A stretch of 64,000 nucleotides of DNA from positions 310,012 to 374,011 of the forward strand of contig NZ_SWBP01000003.1 of assembly GCF_005116455.1 (NCBI RefSeq). The letters run 5' to 3'. Position 1 is the stretch's first letter; the number at the start of each line of letters is the position of its first letter. This DNA is from Pedobacter cryophilus (GTDB lineage: Bacteria > Bacteroidota > Bacteroidia > Sphingobacteriales > Sphingobacteriaceae). Made by a program: the position numbers and the translations under genes. This document shows, piece after piece, positions 1 to 9,534 of this stretch. Below the pieces are notes generated by a model. That model worked only from the letters and a program-made list of their open reading frames with translations. It did no database searches and was not told the DNA's origin.

Positions 1-102
1 GTCACAGTATTTAAAATGATTACTCTTGGTATCTTATATTCTATTGCTTACGGGCTTTCTACCTCTATAGTTCAAACTATTGTTAATTCTGTAGCTCATT
101 AA
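1..102 (+). CDS. C-terminal end of an unidentified, probably membrane, protein
   Basis: Frame 1 is open from the first base to a TAA at 100-102, giving 33 residues; the gene starts upstream of the window. The tail is hydrophobic (ITLGILYSIAYGLS followed by a short polar end), which fits a last transmembrane helix. It lies directly upstream of the metal-efflux genes on the same strand. Too little is visible to name a family. Confidence 0.45.
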   Translation, partial: VTVFKMITLGILYSIAYGLSTSIVQTIVNSVAH

Positions 103-203
103 TTTCCAAATTATCTAAAAATTAAAATTTTCCTTTGAATAGTAAAATCTTGTTATTAATAGATTCAAAATATTTACAAATTTTTAGTAATTTTAAATAC
201 GTT

Positions 204-590
204 TTGAAGAAGTTAACCGCCATACTGTTTTTAATTATTTATTTAGTTTCAACAACTGAAGTATCACAGTTTTTGAAACTAAATGTTTTTTTTGAACATT
301 TTTCTGAACACAAATCTCAAGATAAAGACATCTCTTTAATTGCATTTTTTGATATGCATTACCTAAATGGCAACCCAAGAGATAAAGATTATGATAGAGA
401 CATGCAATTGCCTTTTAAAACTAGCTCTGATAACATTTCTATCATTAATAATCATTTTGTTCCTCTTACGCCAACTTTCTCAATTAAGAATCCTATAGAA
501 ATTCTAAAAAAGAAAAACTATATACGTTTAAATCAAAGTTCTATCTCTACATATCTTTCTAATATCTGGCAACCGCCAAAAACTGTTTAA
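204..590 (+). CDS. Small exported protein upstream of the metal-efflux genes, function unknown
   Basis: The frame is open from a TTG at 135, but a second TTG at 204 gives an N-terminus that reads MKKLTAILFLIIYLVSTTE, a typical signal sequence or anchor, so I place the start there (128 residues). After the hydrophobic stretch the chain is polar with several His and Asp residues (FEHFSEHK, DMHYLNG, DKDYDRDMQLPF). From memory, Bacteroidota genomes often carry a small protein of this form beside CzcA/CusA-type pumps, so a periplasmic metal-related role is possible; I know of no established function. It sits 87 bp before the RND gene on the same strand and is probably cotranscribed with it. Confidence 0.6.
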   Translation: MKKLTAILFLIIYLVSTTEVSQFLKLNVFFEHFSEHKSQDKDISLIAFFDMHYLNGNPRDKDYDRDMQLPFKTSSDNISIINNHFVPLTPTFSIKNPIEILKKKNYIRLNQSSISTYLSNIWQPPKTV

Positions 591-677
591 TTTTTAACCA
601 TTATTTTTAACACAAATTTTATAAATAATGGCTCATTATTAAGCAATCAATTTTAAATTCTATTTAATTATACCATT

Positions 678-3600
678 ATGCTAAATGCAATAATTGGGTT
701 TGCTGTAAAAAACAAACTCGTTGTTGGGCTATTTATCATCGCCCTTATTGGTTATGGCAGTTACCAATTAACAAAACTGCCTATAGATGCTGTACCTGAT
801 ATTACAAACAATCAGGTACAGGTGATAACCATTGCCCCATCATTTGGTGCTACAGATATTGAACGTTTGGTTACCTTCCCTATTGAACAAGTCAATAATA
901 ATATTGCAGGTTTAAAAGAAATCCGAAGTTTTTCTCGGTTTGGTTTATCCTTGGTTACTATTGTTTTTGATGATGATACTGATATTTACTGGGCAAGGCA
1001 ACAAGTTTCAGAAAGATTACAGCAGGTTCAATCTCAAATCCCACAAGGTATTGGCCGGCCAGAATTAGGCCCCATAAGTACTGGATTAGGAGAAATATAT
1101 CAATACGTGGTGAGGCCTAAAGATGGTTATGAAGATAAATTTAACGAAACAGATTTAAGAACCATTCAAGATTGGATTGTACGTCGTCAATTATTGGGTG
1201 TAAAAGGTGTGGCAGAAGTGAGCAGTTTTGGTGGAAAGCTAAAACAATACAGTATTGAGGTTGACCCAAACAAATTACTTTCTCTGCAAATTACCATAAC
1301 TGATGTATTTAAGGCGCTCGAAAACAATAATCAAAATACTGGTGGTTCTTATATAGAAAAAGGTCCAACGGTTTTATTTATCAGAACAGAAGGATTGATA
1401 GGAAACATTGAAGACATCAACAATATCATAATTAAAAACACCAATAATGACGCTCCAATATTTATAAAGGATGTAGCTGAAATAAAAATTGGTCATGCAA
1501 CCAGATATGGAGCAATGACTTATAATGATAAAGGTGAAGTTGCAGGTGCTATCGTAATGATGCTAAAAGGAGCAAATAGCAGCGATGTGATAAAGGATGT
1601 AAAAAACCGAATCGCTCAAATTCAAAAATCATTACCAGAAGGGGTTGTTATAGAACCATTTTTAGATCGTACCAAAATGGTGAATAATGCGATTGGAACT
1701 GTCGAAAAAAACCTACTTGAAGGGGCATTAATCGTCATTTTTGTGTTAGTGTTATTTTTAGGAAATTTTAGAGCTGGTCTTTTAGTAGCCTCGGTAATTC
1801 CCTTAGCCATGTTATTTGCCATTATCATGATGAATTTATTTGGGGTAAGTGGCAACCTAATGAGTTTGGGAGCTTTAGATTTTGGGTTAATTGTAGACGG
1901 TGCTGTTATTATTGTGGAGGCTGTAATGCATCAACTTTCACACGGAAACAAGTTTACTGGTCTAAATAAATTAACCCAAAACCAAATGGATGGGGAAGTT
2001 AAAATATCTGCCAGTAAAATGATGAATAGTGCTGTTTTTGGTCAGATTATTATTCTGGTAGTTTATTTACCCATATTTACTTTAGAGGGAATTGAAGGAA
2101 AAATGTTTAAGCCAATGGCGCAAACTGTAGCATTTGCATTATTAGGTGCATTTATACTTTCACTTACTTATATCCCAATGATGAGCTCAATTTTTTTAAG
2201 TAAAACGATAAAAACCAAGCAAAACATTTCAGATAAATTGATGATTAAAGTGGAGATCATATACCAAAAAGCGCTCCATAAAGTGATAGGTTTTCCTAAA
2301 CTAGTGATGTCTTTGGCTTTTGGATTATTTATTTTCTCTGTTATTCTTTTATCAACTTTAGGTGGCGAATTTATTCCGGCTTTAGAAGAAGGAGATTTTG
2401 CCGTAGATACTCGAGTTTTAACAGGTAGCAACTTAAATACCACCATAAAAAATACGACACAGGCAGCTCATATCTTAAAAACGCAGTTTCCGGAGGTAGA
2501 AAAAGTAGTGACTAAAATTGGTAGTGGTGAAGTCCCAACAGACCCTATGCCTATGGAAGCCAGCGATATGATGGTGATTTTAAAGCCTAAAGCAGAGTGG
2601 ACATCAGCTAAAACATTTGATGAATTAAGCGAAAAAATGGGTAAAGCGTTAACAGCTGTCCCTGGTATTACAGCTGGCTTTCAGTTTCCTGTTCAAATGC
2701 GTTTTAATGAATTGATGACAGGTGCAAGACAAGATGTAGTTTGTAAAATTTTTGGCGAAGATTTAGATACACTTGCTGCTTATGCAGAAAAATTAGGTAG
2801 CATTATCAACTCTGTAGAAGGCGCTAAAAACCTATACGTGGAAGCCATAGCTGGAATGCCGCAAATTGTAATTAATTACAATAGAAATGCAATAGCTCAA
2901 TACAATTTAAACATTGCTGATATTAATAAAATTGTAAATACTGCATTTGCAGGCCAAAGCACAGGCTTATTATTTGAAGGAGAAAAACGTTTTGATATTG
3001 TGGTAAGGTTAAAAAGTAATCAAAGAGCAGATCTTAAAGATGTACAAAACCTTTTAATACGTACCCCAACAGGCGCTCAAATACCACTTTATCAATTAGC
3101 TGATGTTCAAATTAAGGATAGCCCTAACCAGATACAAAGAGAAGATGCTAAAAGGAGAATTGTGGTTGGCTTTAATGTACGTGGAAGAGATGTACAAAGC
3201 ATCGTAAATGAACTACAAGAAAAAATTAATAAAGAGGTGAAATTTCCAACAGGTTATTATGTGACCTATGGTGGTGCGTTTGAAAACTTAAATGCAGCTA
3301 AGCAACGTCTAATGGTTGCCGTACCTGTTTCTTTATTGCTTATACTCATCCTATTATATTTTGCTTTTAATTCTATAAAACAAGGTTTACTTATTTATTC
3401 TGCAATTCCATTATCCGCTATTGGCGGGATTATTTTTTTAGCTTTAAGAGGCATGCCATTTAGTATTAGTGCTGGTATTGGTTTTATAGCTTTATTTGGA
3501 GTAGCCGTATTAAATGGAATTGTTTTAATTGCCGAATTTAACAGGCTAAAATCTGATGGATTAACCGATGTAAAAAGAATAGTTTTAATGGGGACAAAAG

Positions 3601-5033
3601 TAAGGCTAAGACCTGTATTGATGACTGCTTTTGTTGCCTCCTTAGGATTTTTACCCATGGCAGTTAGTGATGGCTCTGGAGCCGAAGTACAAAGACCATT
3701 AGCTACCGTAGTAATTGGCGGTCTATTAGTAGCTACATTTTTAACCTTATTTGTTTTACCTGTTCTTTATATGACTTTTGAAAAAGGATTTATCAAAAAG
3801 AAAAAATCAATAATTGCATCATCCATTATTCTATTTTGTTTGAGTTTTGGCTCAAGTTCATTTGCACAACCCCCAATAAAATTAGATGCAGCAATTGAAA
3901 TGGCAGTTAAAAACAATTTACATTTTAAGAATGAGCAGTTAAAAGCTCAATATCAGCAATTACTAATTAAAAGCGCTGCAACTATTCCTCAAGCAAATTT
4001 ATATGGCGAAGCAGGCCAAATCAATAGTAATTATAACGATACAAAATTTGGTATTGCTCAATCGTTTAGTTTCCCCACTGTATATGCAAGGCAAAAAAAC
4101 CTATTACAAGAAGAATGGAAAAGTAGTGTTTTAAGTGCCTCAGTAAAAGAATCTCTACTAAAGAAACAAGTTACAGAGCAATTTTATGATATCATTTACA
4201 TTCATGAAAAGAAAAAGTTGCTTCAGTTTGCAGATAGTTTGTACTCCTCTTTTTACAAAAAGGCAGAGCTTCGTTTTACAAAAGGAGAAAGTAATATTCT
4301 CGAAAAAACGAGTGCCGAAATACAATTAGGTCAAATTAAAGTCCAATTGAATAATTTATCAGAAGATTTAGCCATCATGCTAATACAATTTCAATTGCTA
4401 TTAAATTCTGATATCCCTTTAATGCCAGATACAGGTGGTACTTATGAAATGGCTATCGTTCATCAAACAGATTCGGCTGCTTTAAAACAGCATAGCTTAG
4501 TAAAAGTAGTGGAACAACAAAAGTTAGTAGCTTATTCTTTTGTAAAACTAGAGAGAAGTAAGTTATTACCAGATTTATCATTGGGTTACAGCAATACTAG
4601 CATTCAAGGAACTGGAGCAGATAATAATATATATACTGCTTCAACCCGCTTTAGTGCCGTACAATTTGGTATTGGAATTCCAATTTTTATGCAGGCACAA
4701 AAGGCAAAAATTAATAGTGCTAAATTTAATCTGGAAATTGCGGAAAACAATTACAACGTCGTTCTTCAATCAATACAATCAGAATATCAAATAGCTTTAA
4801 ATCAGCACCATAAATATTTAAAAACTGTTACTTACTTTAAGGAAATAGGTTTAAAAAATGCTGATTTAATTAATAAAACAGCAAACCTACAACTGGCAAA
4901 TGGAGAAATTAATTATTTAGATTGGGTTCAATTAATTAATCAATCTACCAATGTAAAAAGTGATTATGTTGATGCTGTTAAAAGCCTTAATCAATCTATA
5001 ATTCAACTTAACTATTTAAAAGCAAATAATTAA
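678..5033 (+). CDS. Heavy-metal RND efflux pump fused to a TolC-like outer-membrane channel (CusA/CzcA-CusC type)
   Basis: This 1451-residue protein joins two normally separate subunits. Residues 1 to about 1035 are a CusA/CzcA-family RND transporter: N-terminal membrane helix, large periplasmic loops and helix bundles near 335-530 and 875-1035. The fourth-helix motif carries D401, D407 and E414, the proton-relay acids of metal RND pumps. At 1040-1064 come four lysines, a hydrophobic run and FAQ, an internal signal-peptide-like segment. Residues 1065-1451 resemble an outer-membrane efflux protein, with long coiled-coil stretches and beta segments. The pump would move metal ions such as Cu/Ag or Co/Zn/Cd out of the cell using the proton gradient; the metal cannot be read from sequence. 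The adaptor gene follows after 5 bp. Such fusions are, from memory, common in Bacteroidota. Confidence 0.93.
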   Translation: MLNAIIGFAVKNKLVVGLFIIALIGYGSYQLTKLPIDAVPDITNNQVQVITIAPSFGATDIERLVTFPIEQVNNNIAGLKEIRSFSRFGLSLVTIVFDDDTDIYWARQQVSERLQQVQSQIPQGIGRPELGPISTGLGEIYQYVVRPKDGYEDKFNETDLRTIQDWIVRRQLLGVKGVAEVSSFGGKLKQYSIEVDPNKLLSLQITITDVFKALENNNQNTGGSYIEKGPTVLFIRTEGLIGNIEDINNIIIKNTNNDAPIFIKDVAEIKIGHATRYGAMTYNDKGEVAGAIVMMLKGANSSDVIKDVKNRIAQIQKSLPEGVVIEPFLDRTKMVNNAIGTVEKNLLEGALIVIFVLVLFLGNFRAGLLVASVIPLAMLFAIIMMNLFGVSGNLMSLGALDFGLIVDGAVIIVEAVMHQLSHGNKFTGLNKLTQNQMDGEVKISASKMMNSAVFGQIIILVVYLPIFTLEGIEGKMFKPMAQTVAFALLGAFILSLTYIPMMSSIFLSKTIKTKQNISDKLMIKVEIIYQKALHKVIGFPKLVMSLAFGLFIFSVILLSTLGGEFIPALEEGDFAVDTRVLTGSNLNTTIKNTTQAAHILKTQFPEVEKVVTKIGSGEVPTDPMPMEASDMMVILKPKAEWTSAKTFDELSEKMGKALTAVPGITAGFQFPVQMRFNELMTGARQDVVCKIFGEDLDTLAAYAEKLGSIINSVEGAKNLYVEAIAGMPQIVINYNRNAIAQYNLNIADINKIVNTAFAGQSTGLLFEGEKRFDIVVRLKSNQRADLKDVQNLLIRTPTGAQIPLYQLADVQIKDSPNQIQREDAKRRIVVGFNVRGRDVQSIVNELQEKINKEVKFPTGYYVTYGGAFENLNAAKQRLMVAVPVSLLLILILLYFAFNSIKQGLLIYSAIPLSAIGGIIFLALRGMPFSISAGIGFIALFGVAVLNGIVLIAEFNRLKSDGLTDVKRIVLMGTKVRLRPVLMTAFVASLGFLPMAVSDGSGAEVQRPLATVVIGGLLVATFLTLFVLPVLYMTFEKGFIKKKKSIIASSIILFCLSFGSSSFAQPPIKLDAAIEMAVKNNLHFKNEQLKAQYQQLLIKSAATIPQANLYGEAGQINSNYNDTKFGIAQSFSFPTVYARQKNLLQEEWKSSVLSASVKESLLKKQVTEQFYDIIYIHEKKKLLQFADSLYSSFYKKAELRFTKGESNILEKTSAEIQLGQIKVQLNNLSEDLAIMLIQFQLLLNSDIPLMPDTGGTYEMAIVHQTDSAALKQHSLVKVVEQQKLVAYSFVKLERSKLLPDLSLGYSNTSIQGTGADNNIYTASTRFSAVQFGIGIPIFMQAQKAKINSAKFNLEIAENNYNVVLQSIQSEYQIALNQHHKYLKTVTYFKEIGLKNADLINKTANLQLANGEINYLDWVQLINQSTNVKSDYVDAVKSLNQSIIQLNYLKANN

Positions 5034-5038
5034 ACATC

Positions 5039-6169
5039 ATGAAACTGACCATATATCTAATATTTATCTCCATCCTGTTTGCAGGATGCAGCCAAACTCA
5101 ACCCGCAGAAGAAGTAGAAAATAAACTGGCTAACAATTTAGTTTCGCTTTCGGCTATACAAATGAAAAATGCAGACATTTCTGTTGCAAAAATGGAGTTA
5201 AAATCCATTTCCTCTATTTTAAAGGTAAATGGAAAAATTGATGTCCCTCCGCAAAATGTGGTTTCTATTAGCATCCCATTAGGGGGATATTTAAAATCAA
5301 CTAAACTTTTACCCGGAATGCATTTAAATAAGGGAGAAGTAATAGCGGTAATAGAAGATCAACAGTACATTCAATTACAACAAGATTATTTAACAGCTAA
5401 AGTGAAAATCATTTATTTAGAAAAGGAATATCAAAGACAAAAAGAGCTAAATGAGAGCCAAGCGAGTAGCAATAAAGTGTACCAGCAAGTAGAAGCAGAT
5501 TACAGAAGTCAGAAAGTTTTAATTACCGCACTTTCTCAAAAACTAGCATTGGTAGGTATTAACCCTAAAAGTATAAGTGAAAACAATATTACCAGAAGTA
5601 TAAATGTTTATTCGCCAATTAATGGATATGTATCTATGGTAAATGTAAATATTGGGAAATATGTATCGCCTACAGATATACTATTTGAGTTGATTAATCC
5701 TAAAGACATTCATTTAGCGTTAACCATATTTGAAAAAGATATAGAAAAACTTTTTATTGGGCAGCAATTAGAAGCGTACACTAATTATCAACCAGAAAAC
5801 AAACATCAATGTGAAATTATTTTAATTGGCAGAGATTTATCTAACAATGGAACTACTGAAGTGCATTGCCATTTTGAAAATTTTGACAAAAAGCTAATTC
5901 CTGGAACTTATATGAACGCCGAAATAAAGGTGAAGAATAAACAAGCGATGACGCTACCCGCCGATGCCATTGTACGTTTTGAAGGCAAGCAATATGTATT
6001 TGTGAAAAAAAATAAAAGTGAGTTTGAAATGGTGGAAGTTAAACTTGGAGATAGTGAAAATGGCTTCACAGAAATAATTAATCAAAAAAACAATTTAGAA
6101 GCCGAAGATTTTGTTGTTAAAGGAGCTTATTCATTATTAATGTTGATGAAAAACACCGCTGAGGAATAA
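5039..6169 (+). CDS. RND efflux periplasmic adaptor, lipoprotein (CusB/CzcB type)
   Basis: This 376-residue membrane-fusion protein would link the inner-membrane RND pump to the outer-membrane channel. A lipoprotein signal ends at FAGC with Cys17. A barrel-sandwich (lipoyl-like) domain is split around an alpha-hairpin at about 105-165 that is rich in Gln, Glu and Lys (QLQQDYLTAKVKI, KVYQQVEADY). A beta-barrel region follows, with VYSPINGYVSMVNVNIGKYV at its start, and then a membrane-proximal domain. The His-rich metal-binding N-terminus of some CzcB proteins is absent. The gene starts 5 bp after the pump gene and is followed by a strong hairpin, so it is the last gene of the operon. Confidence 0.9.
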   Translation: MKLTIYLIFISILFAGCSQTQPAEEVENKLANNLVSLSAIQMKNADISVAKMELKSISSILKVNGKIDVPPQNVVSISIPLGGYLKSTKLLPGMHLNKGEVIAVIEDQQYIQLQQDYLTAKVKIIYLEKEYQRQKELNESQASSNKVYQQVEADYRSQKVLITALSQKLALVGINPKSISENNITRSINVYSPINGYVSMVNVNIGKYVSPTDILFELINPKDIHLALTIFEKDIEKLFIGQQLEAYTNYQPENKHQCEIILIGRDLSNNGTTEVHCHFENFDKKLIPGTYMNAEIKVKNKQAMTLPADAIVRFEGKQYVFVKKNKSEFEMVEVKLGDSENGFTEIINQKNNLEAEDFVVKGAYSLLMLMKNTAEE

Positions 6170-6180
6170 ATTAACAAACA

Positions 6181-6218
6181 AAAAAAGCTACCATTTTTGA
6201 TAAATGGTAGCTTTTTTT
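6181..6218. terminator. Bidirectional intrinsic terminator between the efflux operon and gltA
   Basis: A perfect stem formed by AAAAAAGCTACCATTT and its complement around a short loop is flanked by A and T runs on the two sides. It can stop transcription from the adaptor gene (+) and from gltA (-), which converge here. Confidence 0.85.
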
Positions 6219-6238
6219 GTTTAATTGAGCTAAGAAAA

Positions 6239-7525
6239 TTATCTTTTTTCTAGCGCCACAAAATTCCTGTTAATTTCACCTACATAAATCTGACGAGGTC
6301 TGCCAATTGGTTCTTTATTTTCACGCATTTCTTTCCATTGAGCAATCCAACCTGGTAAACGTCCTAAAGCAAATAACACAGTAAACATTTCTGTTGGGAA
6401 ACCTAAAGCTCTATAAATAATTCCAGAATAGAAATCTACGTTAGGATACAATTTTCTTTCTACAAAATAAGGATCGCTTAAAGCAACTTCCTCTAATTTT
6501 TTTGCAATTTCTAAAACAGGATCATTGATACCTAATTTCTCTAAAATATCATCACAAGCCTTTTTGATAATTTTAGCTCTTGGATCAAAGTTTTTGTATA
6601 CACGATGACCAAATCCCATTAAACGGAATGAATCATTTTTATCTTTCGCTTTATTTACCCATTTATCAACATCTCCACCATCATCCTTAATTTTTTCTAG
6701 CATTTCAATAACCGCTTGGTTAGCTCCACCATGTAGAGGTCCCCATAATGCAGAAATACCGGCAGAAATTGATGCGTATAAATTACAGTCAGAAGAACCT
6801 ACAATTCTAACTGTAGAGGTAGAACAATTTTGTTCATGGTCTGCATGTAAAATTAATAACTGATTCATGGCGTTAACCACAACCGGGTCTATTACAACAT
6901 CTTCCGTACGCTGACCAAAGGTCATGTAAAGGAAATTTGTAACATAATCAAACTTATTTTTAGGATAAATTACCGGATGCCCTAAAGATTTTTTATAAAT
7001 CCAGGATACTATAGTGGCCATTTTACCTAATAATTTGATAATGGTTAACTCAAATTCTTCTTTAGTTTGGTTTGGATTTAAAGACTCAGGATAAAATGAA
7101 GAAAGTGAACACACTAAAGAAGAAAGCTGACCCATTGGGTGAGATTTTGATGGAAAACCATCAAAAAACTTCTTCATATCCTCGTGAACTAAAGTATGGC
7201 GACTAATTTGATGTTGAAAGTCAGCTAATTGAGCTTCTGTAGGTAAGTTTCCGTAAATTAAAAGATAAGCTACTTCTACAAAAGATGCTTTTTCTGCTAA
7301 TTCTTCAATACCATAACCTCTGTATTTTAAAATACCTTTTTCGCCGTCTAAAAAAGTAATAGCACTTTTTGTAGCACCTGTATTTTTATAGCCTGTATCT
7401 AACGTAACAAAACCTGATTGATCTCTAAGTTTTCCAATATCAATTGCTTTTTCATTTTCTGTTCCTTCTATAATTGGAAGATTGAATACTTTTCCGTCTA
7501 ATTTAAGTTCTGCTGTTTCTGACAT
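6239..7525 (-). CDS. gltA: Citrate synthase
   Basis: Condenses acetyl-CoA and oxaloacetate to citrate, the entry step of the TCA cycle, in the cytoplasm. The 428-residue chain is a type II (gram-negative, hexameric-type) citrate synthase by length and by the N-terminal beta region (KYRGYGIEELAE). Active-site motifs are visible: ILHADHEQNCSTSTVR, GPLHGGANQAV, GFGHRVYKNFDPRA and DFYSG, the last supplying the catalytic Asp. The frame runs upstream to 7597, but family members begin at MSETAELKLDG, so I chose the ATG at 7525. It is monocistronic, ending at a shared terminator. A CAAATTTA at 7546-7553, the complement of the Bacteroidota -7 element, could be part of its promoter, but no clear -33 element accompanies it. 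Confidence 0.95.
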   Translation of the reverse strand: MSETAELKLDGKVFNLPIIEGTENEKAIDIGKLRDQSGFVTLDTGYKNTGATKSAITFLDGEKGILKYRGYGIEELAEKASFVEVAYLLIYGNLPTEAQLADFQHQISRHTLVHEDMKKFFDGFPSKSHPMGQLSSLVCSLSSFYPESLNPNQTKEEFELTIIKLLGKMATIVSWIYKKSLGHPVIYPKNKFDYVTNFLYMTFGQRTEDVVIDPVVVNAMNQLLILHADHEQNCSTSTVRIVGSSDCNLYASISAGISALWGPLHGGANQAVIEMLEKIKDDGGDVDKWVNKAKDKNDSFRLMGFGHRVYKNFDPRAKIIKKACDDILEKLGINDPVLEIAKKLEEVALSDPYFVERKLYPNVDFYSGIIYRALGFPTEMFTVLFALGRLPGWIAQWKEMRENKEPIGRPRQIYVGEINRNFVALEKR

Positions 7526-8035
7526 ATAATAAGTGGCTTTGCGAACAAATTTAATTAATTCTCCTACATAACATAAAAAATATGCATTAAATAACATTTA
7601 CTTTACATTTCGTTATTCAATATTTTTTCAAAACAGTATTGAAATAATAATCAATCTTGAATTTTAAATGGTTTAACAACAATGAATCAGAATGTTAAGC
7701 TAATTTTAACATTTTAAACTTCTTCTTTTAAAAAAAATAGAATTAGCCTGTTTTTATCTCTAATAACAGTTATTTATTAAAAAATATAGCTGATAAACCC
7801 AATATTGTATATAAATATGAATAATTAATGGTTATTAAAGTCGAGAAAATATATTAAAAAATGGTTTTATAATTTATAAGAATTTGTTATTGCAAGGTAC
7901 AATCAGGTATTATTTGATATTAAAAGGGAATTGTAACATTTACATGATATTTAATAAATTTAATTAGATAAAAAATCTAAACTTAAAATCAATTCGTTAT
8001 TTCTAACATCTTTAAACAAATTTCAAAAATCGAAG
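7526..8035. other. AT-rich divergent intergenic region between gltA and the histidine kinase
   Basis: About 510 bases with no credible open frame, RNA gene or repeat in either direction. It must hold the promoters of gltA (leftward) and of the kinase (rightward). It is very AT-rich with runs of TAAT and ATTA. I could not identify a convincing -33/-7 pair. Confidence 0.5.
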
Positions 8036-9523
8036 ATGAAAAATCTGAAATTTAAAATTATCATTTCAGTGTACGTATGTCTAATTGTTTTAGCATTGTA
8101 TAACGCATTTCACTCCTATCAAAACAATATTAGCCATGCTAAACAAACTGTTTTTGCAAAATTATCAACCCTCTCTAATTTATTAGCAAAACAGATTAAT
8201 GGCGATTTGCATGAGAAAGTTATTAATCAGTACAAAAAACAAGATGATATAAAAACATCACATCAAGATGCAGATTACCAATCTATACACAACATTTTAG
8301 CACAAGCACAAGCTTCAGCAGGAATTAATACTCCTATATATACATTGTTTCCCTCTAATGACTTTAAAAAATTCTTTTTCGGGATAACTTCAAGTGTTAA
8401 CCCATACTATAAACACAGATACCACACGCCTCCAAAAGAACTTATAACCGATTATGAAAAAGGTGGTTTTATTGATGAATATTTAGACGAAAATGGAATT
8501 TGGCTTTCTTCATTTGCACCCATAAAAAATAAAGCAGGCAAAGTTGTAGCCATTATACAAACCGATCAAAATTTTGAAGAGTTTATGATTGATGTTAACA
8601 AAAAATTAATAGGCAATATCTCTTTTATCGCACTCATATATTCGGTTATTGGCTTTCTATTATACCTTTTCTTAAAAGAAGTGCTTAAAAAAGAAGAAGT
8701 ATATTCATTAACACAGCAAAAATACAAGCAAGAATTAGAAGAACAAGTTAACCATAGAACAAAAGAACTAAGTGTAGTAAACAAAAAGTTGATCGATGTA
8801 AATAAAGAATTAGAATCATTTTTTTATAGTACCTCTCATGATATTAGAGGGCCTTTGTGCAGAATTTTAGGTTTAACATCTTTAGCAAAATGTGAAGATG
8901 ATAAACAAGAATTGGTTGAAATGATAGAAATTGAATCTCAGAAAATGGATAATATGCTAAAGAAAATGATTTTAGTAAACAACCTGAGAACCAAAGAATT
9001 AAAAATAGAACATGTATTTGTAGGTGATACTGTAAATACCGCTTTATCTCAAATTAAGAAAAAGTATCATCAGTCTAAAGCAGAAGTGGTGATTAAAACA
9101 GAAACTCAAACTTTAAAACAATTTAATTCTGATACCCAAATAGTAGAATCTATTATCTGCAATTTATTAGACAATGCATTTAAATTTAGCGATAGCTTAA
9201 ACCCAAAAATAGCCATCAGTTCTTTTATTGATAAAAACGGAATATTGAGCTTAACGGTGGCCAATAATGGATTAGAATTTACCGAAAAAGAGATGAAACA
9301 TGCTTTTGAACTTTTTAAGAATGCAAGTTTAAAAGATGGTGATGCAGATGGAATTAGATTAGGACTTTACACTATAAAAACTGCTTTAGATAAATTAAAT
9401 GGCCTTATAGAAATTAATACCAATGCCAAAAACATGACAGAAATTAAGGTACTTATTCCTGATTTTTACATTGGCCATAAAATTGATTTGTTGATTGCTA
9501 ATGATCAAATTATTATTGCATAA
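8036..9523 (+). CDS. Membrane sensor histidine kinase with degenerate ATP-binding motifs
   Basis: This 495-residue protein has a membrane helix at about 7-23, an extracytoplasmic sensor region to about 190, a second helix at about 192-213 and a Lys/Glu-rich coiled coil (215-260). A HisKA domain with phospho-acceptor H268 in SHDIRGPL follows, then a HATPase_c domain. The N box is intact (NLLDNAFKFS, N376 to N380). The G1 box, normally DNGxG, reads NNGLE (410-414), so the adenine-contacting Asp and the second Gly are missing. The G2 box is weak (GIRLGLYT). It may bind ATP poorly or have diverged. No response regulator is adjacent and the signal is unknown. The gene is monocistronic, and the AraC gene on the opposite strand ends 11 bp downstream. 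Confidence 0.85.
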   Translation: MKNLKFKIIISVYVCLIVLALYNAFHSYQNNISHAKQTVFAKLSTLSNLLAKQINGDLHEKVINQYKKQDDIKTSHQDADYQSIHNILAQAQASAGINTPIYTLFPSNDFKKFFFGITSSVNPYYKHRYHTPPKELITDYEKGGFIDEYLDENGIWLSSFAPIKNKAGKVVAIIQTDQNFEEFMIDVNKKLIGNISFIALIYSVIGFLLYLFLKEVLKKEEVYSLTQQKYKQELEEQVNHRTKELSVVNKKLIDVNKELESFFYSTSHDIRGPLCRILGLTSLAKCEDDKQELVEMIEIESQKMDNMLKKMILVNNLRTKELKIEHVFVGDTVNTALSQIKKKYHQSKAEVVIKTETQTLKQFNSDTQIVESIICNLLDNAFKFSDSLNPKIAISSFIDKNGILSLTVANNGLEFTEKEMKHAFELFKNASLKDGDADGIRLGLYTIKTALDKLNGLIEINTNAKNMTEIKVLIPDFYIGHKIDLLIANDQIIIA

Positions 9524-9534
9524 TATTCTGTAAA

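Noticed and set aside
6239-7597. Longer citrate synthase start at 7597
   Set aside because: The 24 extra residues (MLFNAYFLCYVGELIKF...) are outside the family alignment, and the ATG at 7525 gives the standard N-terminus.
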